This document shows positions 18,973-28,383 of a DNA stretch of 64,000 bases, piece after piece; the first letter of the stretch is position 1, and every line of letters begins with the position of its first letter. The stretch covers positions 186,001 through 250,000 of the forward strand of contig DXFL01000006.1 of NCBI GenBank assembly GCA_019114445.1. Direction: 5' to 3'. The DNA comes from Candidatus Barnesiella excrementigallinarum. GTDB taxonomy: Bacteria; Bacteroidota; Bacteroidia; Bacteroidales; Barnesiellaceae. A program made the translations under genes and the position numbers. The notes beneath the pieces were generated by a model. It had not been told where the DNA came from. It did not search any database and worked only from the letters and a program-made list of their open reading frames with translations.

Positions 18973-20649
18973 ATGAACGCAAAAAATTATATTTTTATAA
19001 GTCTGTTCCTGTTGGGAACTCTCCTCAACTTTACGGCCTGTAAAGAAGAAGAGTATGTATTGAATCCCTCCGGCGAGGTCTTCATCTACAAACTCAACAT
19101 CACCAATGGAGGATTGACCGGAGCCGAAACATACGCGGGAACAATAGACGAGACAAACAAATCGATTGCTTTCGAAATCCCAGCCGAATCGGACATCGAA
19201 GCATTGAAATTCAGCGGGAAATTATCCTTAGGAGCCAAACTCGACAAAGAGGCATACGACCTCTCTTCGGGTTCGGCCGACATACAAGTATTGAACGGCG
19301 AAAATGTTGGCGTATACAAAGTTAATATCACTTTACAACCGGCCACACAAACGCCACTCCTGCAAAAAGTCGTAATCAAAGACAATAACGGAACCGAAAA
19401 AACGGCTTTTATCAGCGAGTTGGACAAAACAATCTACTGCGGATGCGAAAGCGCATCGTCGGTCGAATTTGTAGAAATCTCCACGTTGCCCAAAAGAGCT
19501 GTAAAGACACTGACCGAAAGCTCCGACGGAAAAACCGTATCGGCCAATAATCCCGGAAAGATATTTATCGACTTCATGGGATTGACCACAGAATACCGAA
19601 TCTCGTTCAGCGGTGAACCGGTATTTGGCGCCGACTTCAAAGCCGGATCGGTTTACGACTATTCGAACAATCCGCAAGGAGCCGACATCTATGCCGACTT
19701 TGTAGCCGAAAATACCCGCAGTTGCGACTTCGACGGAGAAACCATGCTTATCGTTTCGCGCGAAGGCGGTATCGTACCGAAAGTATTGAAGTTTGCCGAC
19801 ATAAAAGCCGGTAGCCCGAACGAGAAACTACTCAACACCACAGGAATCGACGGAGGTACCTACCTCATCAGTGCCGGACGATTAGTTCATAAACACATCT
19901 ATATCTGTAACCTCACCACAAGTGTAGGCGAAGGAGTCGATGCCTTGAAGGTTTACCACTGGGCCAACGAAGATGCGGCACCCGAAACGATACTCGATTT
20001 TGCCGGCGAAGCCACCAACGCGACAGTGAAAGGCGCACGATTCGGCGATAACATTTCGGTAAATCTGGATGAAAACGGAAACGGATATATGTACTTCGTT
20101 ACCCAAGACGGAACACAAATCGTTCGTTTCGACGTAACTGCATTTACGACAATCTCCAACCCGACGCAAATCACTCCTGCCACTACGGCTCCTTACTATG
20201 CAGCCATCAATCAGGTATACGGCAGTGATAACGAGTTTGTCTACACCAGTACACAAGCATCATTGGTACTTATCGACCGCGACGGCAACGAATTGTACAA
20301 GATGGAATCGGGCATAATTCCTACGCAAGGAACCGATGCCCGCATCATCACCTACGATGCCGAACGCTACCTTATCATGACTTCCGGCCGAAACGGTTCT
20401 TGGAGCGGCGACCCCGTACAAGTATTCTACGTGTACAACATATCCGAGGGAGCCAACACCGTATTGGCACTGTCTAACCTCGCAACCAGCGGTGCCTTGC
20501 CCATATTCACCTACTCGCTCGAAGGAGCCAACTGTTCGGCTCCCGCAGCCAATACCGGTTGGGGTATCGGTGATGACGGCAACCTCCGCTTGATGGGTGC
20601 TGCTACCAAAGCAGGATTCGCTATATTCGAATTCCCCGAAAAACAATAA
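18973..20649 (+). CDS. surface lipoprotein, DUF5018-like N-terminus plus propeller
   Basis: A 558-residue lipoprotein with the lipobox at Cys23. The mature N-terminus CKEEEY has the Lys-acidic-acidic pattern of the Bacteroidota surface-export signal, so it is probably displayed outside the cell. Residues about 35-120 resemble DUF5018 (Ig-like), and a further sandwich follows. Residues about 215-558 form a propeller-like region with repeats such as DENGNGYMYFVTQDG, resembling DUF4623. It occupies the SusE/SusF position and is probably a ligand-binding accessory of the SusCD complex. Family assignments are from memory of motif style and are not certain. Confidence 0.7.
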   Translation: MNAKNYIFISLFLLGTLLNFTACKEEEYVLNPSGEVFIYKLNITNGGLTGAETYAGTIDETNKSIAFEIPAESDIEALKFSGKLSLGAKLDKEAYDLSSGSADIQVLNGENVGVYKVNITLQPATQTPLLQKVVIKDNNGTEKTAFISELDKTIYCGCESASSVEFVEISTLPKRAVKTLTESSDGKTVSANNPGKIFIDFMGLTTEYRISFSGEPVFGADFKAGSVYDYSNNPQGADIYADFVAENTRSCDFDGETMLIVSREGGIVPKVLKFADIKAGSPNEKLLNTTGIDGGTYLISAGRLVHKHIYICNLTTSVGEGVDALKVYHWANEDAAPETILDFAGEATNATVKGARFGDNISVNLDENGNGYMYFVTQDGTQIVRFDVTAFTTISNPTQITPATTAPYYAAINQVYGSDNEFVYTSTQASLVLIDRDGNELYKMESGIIPTQGTDARIITYDAERYLIMTSGRNGSWSGDPVQVFYVYNISEGANTVLALSNLATSGALPIFTYSLEGANCSAPAANTGWGIGDDGNLRLMGAATKAGFAIFEFPEKQ

Positions 20650-20662
20650 AAATTTTCTCACC

Positions 20663-20697
20663 GAGCTGTGTCGAAATCGAAAATTTCGACACAGCTC
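20663..20697 (+). repeat. 15-bp perfect hairpin between operon genes
   Basis: 20663-20677 pairs perfectly with 20683-20697 around a five-base loop, in the 68-base gap between the lipoprotein and the propeller gene. No T tract follows, so it is not a classical terminator. It could stabilise the upstream mRNA end or act as a partial attenuator. Confidence 0.6.
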
Positions 20698-20717
20698 CTA
20701 CCTAAAAATCTATCATC

Positions 20718-21557
20718 ATGAACAGAACAAAAACCTACTTATTATCTTTGTTCTCTCTCGCTTTATTGACTGTTCAGGCTCAAACCATCAAAGTCAACAG
20801 CGTGCAAGAGATAGAAACCGATATTCCTGTATACTATCCGGTTATCTTCGACAACGGGTCCAAGTTGCTGGTCACCAATTTCAACTATACAGGGCTATCG
20901 ATGATAAACCTCGAAACAGGCGAAAAATCGATCTTATCGACCGCCGAAGGTGCAGGATACAACGCACGGCTTTCGGCCAACAAAAAAGAGATTGTCTACC
21001 GCGAAAACTCTTTAAAGAACAATCGGCGTTTCACGGCATACAAAACGGTTTCGCTCGACGGTAAATCGAAACGTACTTTATCCTCGGCAAAACGCACCTT
21101 CGACCCCAAAGTCATAGCCGAAGAAAAAACTTACGCCGTATCGGAAGACCTTAAAATAGCCCTTTATCACAACGGGGTAAAAACGGTATTAGCCCCTAAT
21201 GGCGAAAACTACCGTTACATTTGGCCTTCGGTATCGCCCGACGGAAAGAAAATCCTTTACACAGTATCGGGTGTAGGCACATTCATCTGCGACCTCGACG
21301 GGAAAAATATTGTTTCGCTGGGAATACTGCGCGCCCCCAAATGGGTCAACGACAACTGGGCAGTAGGTATGAATAATTCTACGGTCAACTACATTACAAA
21401 ATCGTCGCTGGTAATGGCAAAGGCCGACGGGTCTTACCATCAAACCATCACCACCCCCGACATCGTAGCCATGTATCCCTCTGCCGAAGGTAACAAAATC
21501 GCATTCAGCACCGATACCGGCAGCATTTATATCATGGACATCAGTATCAACGAATAA
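20718..21557 (+). CDS. secreted TolB/PD40-like beta-propeller protein, paralogue
   Basis: A 279-residue protein with a signal peptide (1-22, ending VQAQT) and PD40-like blades. It is a clear paralogue of the protein at 777: both share IWPSVSPDG or LWPSVSPDG, a VSLGILRAPKW-type or VSLGTLRAPVW-type turn and the same blade order. Both precede an amidase gene by 8 to 12 bases. This repeated pairing suggests that it works with the amidase, for example as a substrate-binding partner, but no direct evidence for that is visible. Confidence 0.8.
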   Translation: MNRTKTYLLSLFSLALLTVQAQTIKVNSVQEIETDIPVYYPVIFDNGSKLLVTNFNYTGLSMINLETGEKSILSTAEGAGYNARLSANKKEIVYRENSLKNNRRFTAYKTVSLDGKSKRTLSSAKRTFDPKVIAEEKTYAVSEDLKIALYHNGVKTVLAPNGENYRYIWPSVSPDGKKILYTVSGVGTFICDLDGKNIVSLGILRAPKWVNDNWAVGMNNSTVNYITKSSLVMAKADGSYHQTITTPDIVAMYPSAEGNKIAFSTDTGSIYIMDISINE

Positions 21558-21569
21558 AAATCAACGACC

Positions 21570-24218
21570 ATGAAAAAAAATATATACCGACTTTTTACCT
21601 TAATCATAGCCGTAGGAATCGCTTTGGGAGCAAACGCCAAAGATTTGAGCGGCGTCAAAATCTATATCAATCCCGGACACGGCGGCTATAACATGACAGC
21701 CGAAAAGAACGACCGAAATATTCCCACCATTCCTTTCGAACCGCTCGACCAAAACGGTTTTTGGGAATCCTCCTGCAACTTGGTAAAAGGGCTCGAACTA
21801 CAACATCTGCTCACCCAATCGGGGGCAACAGTCGTCATGTCGAGAACCCAAAACCGCGACGAAGACGATAAAGACCTGAGCGAAATTGCCGAAGAAGCCA
21901 ACGCTTCGGGATGCGACGTATTCATCTCGGTCCATAGCAACGCACTGGGCTCGAACAACGGTACCAACTACTTGTTGTGCCTCTACAAAGGTGTCGAAGG
22001 CGGTGCCACAGGCGATGCCGCCAAACCCATCGATAAAGAACTCGCACGAGAAGCTTGGCCCTATCTGTTCGACAACAACCTGACCGTATGGACCGGAAAC
22101 TTTTCGCCCGAAAATCCCTGTATCAAAGACGACTACCATTTTCTGGGCTATTATCTGGGAGTAATGCGGCCTCTCACGGTTCCCGGTTTTTTGGTCGAAG
22201 GCTCTTTTCACGACTACGAGCCCGAAACTCACCGCTTGCTTAACGACGATTATGCAAAACTGACAGCCGTATGTTTGCACCGTTTCTTCTGCGACCGTTT
22301 CGATGCCGACAAAACAGGGAAAGGTGTCATAGCCGGTTCGGTAAAAGACAGCCAACGGGTAATGACTCACCAATATTTCAATAATTTTGTGAAGAACTCG
22401 CACGACCAATATCAACCCATCAACGGGGCAACAATCTCGCTGATGAACGCATCGGGGAATATTATCGACACCTACACAACCGACCAATATTACAACGGTA
22501 TTTATGTATTCCGAGATCTTGCCCCCGGCAACTACAAAGTGAAAATGGAGGCCGAAGGATACACCTCGCAAACCAAAGAGGTAACTGTCACTGCCGACAA
22601 AACCACTTCGTTCTATACTTTATTGGAAGATCCCAACTACATTCCACCGGCCAAAATACCCGGTAAAGCCAATATCTATGCATCGGCGCTCTCGGCACGG
22701 AAAACCGACGATGGCAAATACGATCTCTCCTTTACGCTCAATGCCGATGCCGACCAAGTAAACATAAAAATCAGTAAAGACGGACAAGAGCTAAAAGATA
22801 TCGATTGCGGCAGCCTACCCAAAGGGGAAAACACAATCCAAGCCGATATAACGGATACAAACCAAGAAGATTTGGATTGGAGTGTCGTGGCCCAAGCTCA
22901 ACCCACCACTGCCGAAGCACCGCTCAAATTTACCGACAACGACGAAGCGCCCATGCAATTTAAAGAAGCCCGGGGTATTGCCGTCGACAACAACAGCGAA
23001 AGCCCCTATTTCGGACGCATTTATATCTCCGAATCGGCCGGTGGAAGCATTACTGGATACCGTACGACAACCGACGGAATCTTCATATTGGATGCAGCCC
23101 TCACCGATATAACCGAACAAGGTAACAACGGCTATCAGGGAGGCATAGATTGGACAGCTTCGTCAAGTCCCATGCGGGTAGCAGTTGCCCCCGACGGCTC
23201 GATATTTATCACCGATTGGAGCGACAGCCATTCTGGAATATGGATCATGGATCCGGCTAACCCCAACGGTGCGTTTTCGCCCGTATTTGCCGAAAGCTCC
23301 CGTGCTTCATCGGGTTTGGTATCGATCAACGGCACTGCTGTCCACGGCTCTATTTCGTCTTGCTGGATAACCGGAACAGGCAACGACCGCAAACTCTACA
23401 CCTTCGACGAAGATTATGTAGATGCCACTTCGGGCAATGCGTTCGTACTGTTGCAATACAATATAGGCAAATTGGAAACGCCCTGGGATCAAGCACCCTC
23501 GAACGTTGTATTCAACAACCAAAACAAACTGCAACAAAACGGTAACTCCGTGATTCTACCCGACGACCGTGGCGGCTGGTGGATCTCTCAATATCGTTTC
23601 ACCGACAACTCCACAATTCCCTCTTTGATTCACGTCAATACGGCCGGCGAAACCGATTTCAATTCAGGCTCTACCGGACTTATAGGAACATCGCAACGGG
23701 GTGCCATGGCGATTAACTGCACCGGCAACTTACTGGCGATGGGTTGTGCCGACGAAATCAAGATATTCGAAATCACCTACGGTAGTGGGGCTCCTTCGTT
23801 GACATTGAAGCACACAATAGCTCCCGCTTTGGGCGATTATTCATCGAGTTTGGCATTCGACATCGCCGATAACATCTACCTGGCAACCGGGACAAATGGC
23901 GGTATAGGTGCTTGGGCTCTCCCCAAAGAAAACAACTCGTTCGAGACCAAAGCTCCCGCAGTCATGAGGCTCAATGCCACCCAAACCGGAATAGAAAACA
24001 CGGTTTACACAAAAGCCATGGCATACGTAAATGAGAACACCCTGTTTGTGGAAAGCGATCAAGAAATCGGCTCGATAGCGATATACAACTTGTCGGGTAT
24101 AAAACTGATCGAGCGCAATCCGGTCAACTCGACACAAGCAACCATAGATATCGGTCATTTGAGCAACGGTATTTACTTTGCCAAAATCGATAACCGAATA
24201 ATTAAATTTATAAAATAA
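21570..24218 (+). CDS. T9SS-sorted N-acetylmuramoyl-L-alanine amidase
   Basis: An 882-residue exported protein with signal peptide 1-23. The Amidase_3 domain spans about 28-245. His37 (in NPGHGG), Glu66 and His122 (in HSN) fit the zinc site, and Glu210 (in FLVEG) the catalytic residue. It would release stem peptides from peptidoglycan. A carboxypeptidase-regulatory-like sandwich follows (about 250-355), then a second sandwich (about 370-450), a propeller (about 465-795) with WSDSHSGIWIMDPANP, and a T9SS type A sorting domain (about 810-882). It is a shorter version of the 1285-residue protein at 1700, lacking that protein's first propeller. Secretion to the cell surface through T9SS is expected. 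Confidence 0.88.
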   Translation: MKKNIYRLFTLIIAVGIALGANAKDLSGVKIYINPGHGGYNMTAEKNDRNIPTIPFEPLDQNGFWESSCNLVKGLELQHLLTQSGATVVMSRTQNRDEDDKDLSEIAEEANASGCDVFISVHSNALGSNNGTNYLLCLYKGVEGGATGDAAKPIDKELAREAWPYLFDNNLTVWTGNFSPENPCIKDDYHFLGYYLGVMRPLTVPGFLVEGSFHDYEPETHRLLNDDYAKLTAVCLHRFFCDRFDADKTGKGVIAGSVKDSQRVMTHQYFNNFVKNSHDQYQPINGATISLMNASGNIIDTYTTDQYYNGIYVFRDLAPGNYKVKMEAEGYTSQTKEVTVTADKTTSFYTLLEDPNYIPPAKIPGKANIYASALSARKTDDGKYDLSFTLNADADQVNIKISKDGQELKDIDCGSLPKGENTIQADITDTNQEDLDWSVVAQAQPTTAEAPLKFTDNDEAPMQFKEARGIAVDNNSESPYFGRIYISESAGGSITGYRTTTDGIFILDAALTDITEQGNNGYQGGIDWTASSSPMRVAVAPDGSIFITDWSDSHSGIWIMDPANPNGAFSPVFAESSRASSGLVSINGTAVHGSISSCWITGTGNDRKLYTFDEDYVDATSGNAFVLLQYNIGKLETPWDQAPSNVVFNNQNKLQQNGNSVILPDDRGGWWISQYRFTDNSTIPSLIHVNTAGETDFNSGSTGLIGTSQRGAMAINCTGNLLAMGCADEIKIFEITYGSGAPSLTLKHTIAPALGDYSSSLAFDIADNIYLATGTNGGIGAWALPKENNSFETKAPAVMRLNATQTGIENTVYTKAMAYVNENTLFVESDQEIGSIAIYNLSGIKLIERNPVNSTQATIDIGHLSNGIYFAKIDNRIIKFIK

Positions 24219-24248
24219 ATATTTCCTTAATCTCAAAAATACACAGCT

Positions 24249-25859
24249 ATGAAAAGAAATTTATTCACAGGGATATGCCTTATCCTGTTTTCAAATATAG
24301 CTATGGCGCAAAACGCCAATATATTTACGTCTGAATTGGCCCTGAGAGAAATCGGCACAAACAACTACGAAGTAGCTTTCACACTGAATGCCGACGCTAC
24401 AAATGTAGAGATGAACATCTATCGCGAAGGAACGCTTATCAAAACCGTGCCGTTTGGAGCAATGGAAAAAGGCCGACAGACTCAAACAATATCTACGGCC
24501 GAACTTCCCAACGCCGAATTGACATGGGAACTCACAGCCTATGGAGCTGTCGGGGAAGCTACCCCTACAAAATTTTCCAACGACAGCGATCCCCTCACCC
24601 GTTTTGCCAACACCCGCGGAATAGCCGTCGACCGCAGTACCGAAAGCCCCTACTTCGGACGTATTTATGTGGCATCTTCGGCTCCCGGTACCGCATCGGG
24701 ACGAACCACCGGTAACGGTATCTATATTCTCGATGCAGCCTTAACCGACATCACCCAACAAGCCGACAACGCCTATGCCGGGAACGTCGATTGGGCCAGC
24801 AGTTCGAGTCCTATGAGAACATTCGTTGCCGAAGACGGACGTGTCTTTATGGCCGATTGGAGCGACGGACACTCTGGAATTTGGATCATGGATCCGGCAA
24901 ATCCGCAAGCCGATTTCACCGCTGTATTCGGTGGAGTACATAACAGTTCAGGATTATCTTCGATCGACGGGGTTGCCATTCACGGTTCGATATCCAACTG
25001 CTACGTCGAAGGTACGGGCGAAAACACCGTACTCTATACCATCGACGAGGACTACACGGGTGCACCGTTGGTGAATGCTATGGGAATACTTAAATACGAC
25101 ATCGGGACTACCGACCTTCCCTGGGTTGCAGCTCCAAGCGGAACAGTATTCGACAACAAAGACAAACTGATACAAAATGCCTGCAACGTATTGCTCAAAG
25201 ATAAAACCGGAGGCTGGTGGATCTCGCAATACCGTTACGACGAAACGGCAGCCATACCTTCGCTCATACACGTTAATGCCGAAGGCGATGTCGACTACAA
25301 TGCGGGCGAAAAGAAATTCTATGCTCACCCTTGGCGCGGAGGCTTGGCGCTGAGTTACGACCAAACTAAATTGGCCATCGGTTGCGAAAAAGAGATCTAT
25401 GTATTCAATCTTTCGTACGACGAAAACAATATCCCCTCGTTAGAGAAACTTTACACAATCTCGACCGGGTGGAGCAATTCATACGCCCTTGCATTCGACA
25501 TTGCCGACAATATCTATTTGGCTGCCGATGCTAATGGTATAGGCGCATGGGCACTTCCCAAAGCCGAAAACAAATGCACGGTACCTGCCCCGTCGACACT
25601 CACATTGCAAGGCGGAATCAGCACCGGAATAGAAGATACGTATGATGCGGGAATAGCAATCGGACCGAATCCCGTAAATAACGAGCTGCTCATTTCGGGC
25701 CACCAAATCGACAATGTAGAAGTTTACGACATCTCCGGCAAAGCCGTATACCGGGCCACCGGGCTTGCCACCGAACAGTGGACCATCGATACCTCCTCGT
25801 GGAACAAGGGTGTATATATTGTCAAAGTAAACAACCAAGTGAAACAAATCATCAAGTAA
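24249..25859 (+). CDS. T9SS-sorted propeller protein, amidase-less paralogue
   Basis: A 536-residue protein with signal peptide 1-20 (ending AMAQN). Its sandwich (about 25-105), propeller (about 115-445) and T9SS sorting domain (about 460-536) are homologous to the C-terminal half of the amidase just upstream. Shared segments include ESPYFGRIY, SSSPMR and HSGIWIMDPANP. It therefore looks like a duplicate that lost, or never had, the catalytic domain. It probably binds the same surface or substrate as the amidase. It lies 30 bases after the amidase and in the same operon. Confidence 0.8.
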   Translation: MKRNLFTGICLILFSNIAMAQNANIFTSELALREIGTNNYEVAFTLNADATNVEMNIYREGTLIKTVPFGAMEKGRQTQTISTAELPNAELTWELTAYGAVGEATPTKFSNDSDPLTRFANTRGIAVDRSTESPYFGRIYVASSAPGTASGRTTGNGIYILDAALTDITQQADNAYAGNVDWASSSSPMRTFVAEDGRVFMADWSDGHSGIWIMDPANPQADFTAVFGGVHNSSGLSSIDGVAIHGSISNCYVEGTGENTVLYTIDEDYTGAPLVNAMGILKYDIGTTDLPWVAAPSGTVFDNKDKLIQNACNVLLKDKTGGWWISQYRYDETAAIPSLIHVNAEGDVDYNAGEKKFYAHPWRGGLALSYDQTKLAIGCEKEIYVFNLSYDENNIPSLEKLYTISTGWSNSYALAFDIADNIYLAADANGIGAWALPKAENKCTVPAPSTLTLQGGISTGIEDTYDAGIAIGPNPVNNELLISGHQIDNVEVYDISGKAVYRATGLATEQWTIDTSSWNKGVYIVKVNNQVKQIIK

Positions 25860-25878
25860 TAATTTTTTTGACCACCAC

Positions 25879-25926
25879 GGGGCTGTCGACAAATCTCCCC
25901 CGAAAGGAATTTCAATCGGCAGCCCC
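25879..25926 (+). repeat. hairpin in the gap before the glycoside hydrolase
   Basis: GGGGCTGTCGA (25879-25889) pairs with TCGGCAGCCCC (25916-25926), 11 bp with one G-T pair. A T tract lies before rather than after it. It may partly separate expression of the last gene from the rest of the operon. Confidence 0.45.
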
Positions 25927-25944
25927 ATACCAATCGTACTCGAC

Positions 25945-27417
25945 ATGAAAAAATCAATCTATCTGCTCTTTTTTCTGCTCATGTTTTGCAGCTGCTCCGA
26001 GGCCGAAGTCAACGACAACCCGGATCATTCCACGACAACCGACTTGAATATGCCCCGTAAAGAGGTACGAGGGGTGTGGGTAGCTACGGTCGATTATATG
26101 GATTGGCCTCGTAGCCGAAACAATGCCGAAGCTCAAAAACAAGAATTTATCAACTACTTGAAAATATTCAAGCAGTACAACGTCAATATGGTAGTCATGC
26201 AAATACGCCCGATGGCCGATGCCTTCTACGACTCGCCGTTGGAACCGTGGAGCCAATACATCACCGGTACACAAGGCAAAGATCCCGGGTACGATGTACT
26301 CCGATTCATGATCGACGAAACCCACAAACAAGGTCTCGAATTTCACGCATGGCTCAACCCCTATCGCATTAGCAACAACATAAATACTTTTCGCCCGGCT
26401 GCCGACCACATTTACAAAACTCACCCCGAATGGACTATGACCTATCGGAATTTGCTCATATTCCGCCCGGCATTGCCCGAGGTGCGTAAATTCATGGTCG
26501 ACGTAATCGACGACCTCATCACCAAATACGACGTCGACGGAATACATTTCGACGACTACTTCTACCCCTATCCGGCTTCGGGTGTCGAACTCGACGATCA
26601 GGGCGACTTCATCACCTACGGTCAGGGATTCGACAACATAGAAGATTTCAGGCGAGACAATGTAAACAAAGTAATCGAAGAGATTCACAACCTCATTGTA
26701 GCCAAACGTCCCGAGATCATTTTCAGTATCAGTCCCTACGGAATATGGCGCAACCAAGAGGACGACCCCAATGGATCCGACTCGCACGGAATCACCAACT
26801 ACGACGACCTCTATGCCGACATTCGGCTTTGGTGCGAAAAAGGGTGGATCGACATGGTCATTCCCCAACTCTATGCCAGCACCGAAAACATCAACATGAA
26901 CTTTGTCAAAATGAGCGAATGGTGGGCCAAAAACTCGTTCAACTGCCCCGTAGTCATCGGACACGGATTGTATAAATTCGGCAATCCTGCCGAAGGCGAT
27001 ATCTTCATGGATCCCATGCAACTCGAAACCCAATTCTTTTATGCCCGCCGGCAAGAGAATATACAAGGCAGTTTCTTGTTCAACGCCACGGCCTTTACCG
27101 AAAATAAAATAGACATCTTGTCCAACCTCAAAAAGATATACGCCGAAAAAACGCTTATCCCCTTTATGGGTCGCGAAACGGCTCCCAAACCGCAAACCGT
27201 CGCCCAAATCGATGTTGCAGGGAAAACAATGTCTTGGCAATCGCAGGGTAACGATATGCGCTATGTAATCTATAAAATAATCGACAAAAACGCAACGATA
27301 GTCGATATCGTATCGACAAACGAATTTACTTGTAACGAATCGGGCCTTTACGTTGTCTCGGCATTAAACAGCGATAACTCGGAAAGCGAAATATCCGAGC
27401 CGATAACCATACAGTAA
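25945..27417 (+). CDS. DigH/YngK-type glycoside hydrolase lipoprotein (GHL10)
   Basis: A 490-residue lipoprotein with the lipobox at Cys17. Residues about 38-385 match the GH10-like GHL10 (DUF187) fold: REVRGVW-like opening (KEVRGVWVATVDYMDWP), AWLNPYR, and YDVDGIHFDDYF (195-206), whose acidic residues are the likely catalytic site. E. coli DigH (YddW) of this family cuts peptidoglycan glycan strands that have lost their stem peptides. Two amidases that would produce such bare glycans are encoded in or near the locus, one of them two genes upstream, which makes a sequential pathway plausible. The C-terminal ~80 residues form a small sandwich. The final substrate is inferred. Confidence 0.8.
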   Translation: MKKSIYLLFFLLMFCSCSEAEVNDNPDHSTTTDLNMPRKEVRGVWVATVDYMDWPRSRNNAEAQKQEFINYLKIFKQYNVNMVVMQIRPMADAFYDSPLEPWSQYITGTQGKDPGYDVLRFMIDETHKQGLEFHAWLNPYRISNNINTFRPAADHIYKTHPEWTMTYRNLLIFRPALPEVRKFMVDVIDDLITKYDVDGIHFDDYFYPYPASGVELDDQGDFITYGQGFDNIEDFRRDNVNKVIEEIHNLIVAKRPEIIFSISPYGIWRNQEDDPNGSDSHGITNYDDLYADIRLWCEKGWIDMVIPQLYASTENINMNFVKMSEWWAKNSFNCPVVIGHGLYKFGNPAEGDIFMDPMQLETQFFYARRQENIQGSFLFNATAFTENKIDILSNLKKIYAEKTLIPFMGRETAPKPQTVAQIDVAGKTMSWQSQGNDMRYVIYKIIDKNATIVDIVSTNEFTCNESGLYVVSALNSDNSESEISEPITIQ

Positions 27418-27586
27418 AATTATGTAGCATAAACCAGATTGATTATTTGTGTTTTATTTTGCCGCTTCCCAGTACGTGAGTATCAGGGGGAGCGGCCCCT
27501 CCTTTGGGACACGGCAACCGAAACACCCCCTCCGTAGCGCCGAAATCTTTTTCAACACACAGGCCTACACCCGTCTACCACAGAAA

Positions 27587-27793
27587 TTACATACGCACCA
27601 ACCGCTTGGGCGAACCGCTCCACGAACAGCCCATACAATAAACCGTATCGAGGTCGAAACCATCGAGGCTCTCCCCCTCCGTGCGAGCCACTACACCCCC
27701 TTCGACAGTCACATACACAACCCTACGCTCGCCACGACCGTTCTTCACATACATCGACGGCACCTTACACTGCGGACAAAGCAATTTTCTCAT
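27587..27793 (-). CDS. small Cys-pair (zinc-ribbon-like) protein
   Basis: A 68-residue protein. The start at 27793 is the first ATG; an in-frame GTG lies two codons upstream. Two Cys pairs, CPQC near the N-terminus and CMGC near the C-terminus, enclose a basic beta-rich segment, as in a zinc ribbon. Function is unknown. It lies between the glycoside hydrolase (convergent) and ferritin (same strand). Confidence 0.65.
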   Translation of the reverse strand: MRKLLCPQCKVPSMYVKNGRGERRVVYVTVEGGVVARTEGESLDGFDLDTVYCMGCSWSGSPKRLVRM

Positions 27794-27820
27794 GACCACT
27801 ATTCATTAAATTCCATACCG

Positions 27821-27869
27821 AAAAAAATGCCCCGACAGAGAAAAACTTTCTATCGGAGCATTTCTTTTA
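27821..27869 (-). terminator. ferritin terminator
   Basis: AAATGCCCCGACAG (27825-27838) pairs with CTATCGGAGCATTT (27850-27863) with one mismatch and one G-T. On the minus strand it is followed by a run of T. It lies 30 bases after the ferritin stop. Confidence 0.75.
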
Positions 27870-27897
27870 ATCATAACAGAGGTTCAGCGCCACCGTA

Positions 27898-28383
27898 TTA
27901 TTGTCGTTGACCCAGTTTCTCGTCCATATATAAGATACTGGACTCGTCTTTGCAACGACGCAGTTTCTCGACAATACCCTGTGCAGTAGCCTCTTCCTCG
28001 ACCTGCTCACGCACATACCCCCAAAGGAAATCCTGCGAAGCCTTGTCCTTCTCGGCCGAAGCCACATTCACCAGTTCGTCAATCAACGACGACACATGGC
28101 ACTCGTGTTTGTACACATTCTCGAAAGCGTCGAGCACACTCTCCCACTCCTGTGGTACCACATCGATTTTATCTACCCGGGCCACACCGCCACGTTTAGC
28201 CACATAATCGGCCAAGTCATAGGCGTGTTGCAACTCCTCCTGCGATTGTTTACGCATCCAGTGAGCAAACCCGTCGTATCCCAATTTCTTGAAATAGAAC
28301 GACATCGACAAATAAAGGTTCGACGACCACATCTCGGCTGTAATCTGTACATTGATAGCCTCTTGTAACTTCTGTGAAATCAT
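27898..28383 (-). CDS. ftnA: bacterial non-haem ferritin
   Basis: A 161-residue cytoplasmic iron store. The start at 28383 was chosen because it gives the normal ferritin N-terminus (MISQKLQEAINVQ); the open frame extends 14 codons further. Ferroxidase residues Glu17, Glu50, His53, Glu94 and the Glu cluster near 129-131 are visible in four long helices, with SSNLYLSMSFYF in helix A. The enzyme oxidises Fe(II) and stores Fe(III) in a 24-subunit shell. It is monocistronic with its own terminator. Confidence 0.93.
   Translation of the reverse strand: MISQKLQEAINVQITAEMWSSNLYLSMSFYFKKLGYDGFAHWMRKQSQEELQHAYDLADYVAKRGGVARVDKIDVVPQEWESVLDAFENVYKHECHVSSLIDELVNVASAEKDKASQDFLWGYVREQVEEEATAQGIVEKLRRCKDESSILYMDEKLGQRQ

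Noticed and set aside
27470..27530. Possible hairpin after the DigH-like gene (GCCGCTTCCC with GGGGGAGCGGC)
   Set aside because: The pairing has mismatches and no T tract follows on either strand, so a terminator is not claimed.
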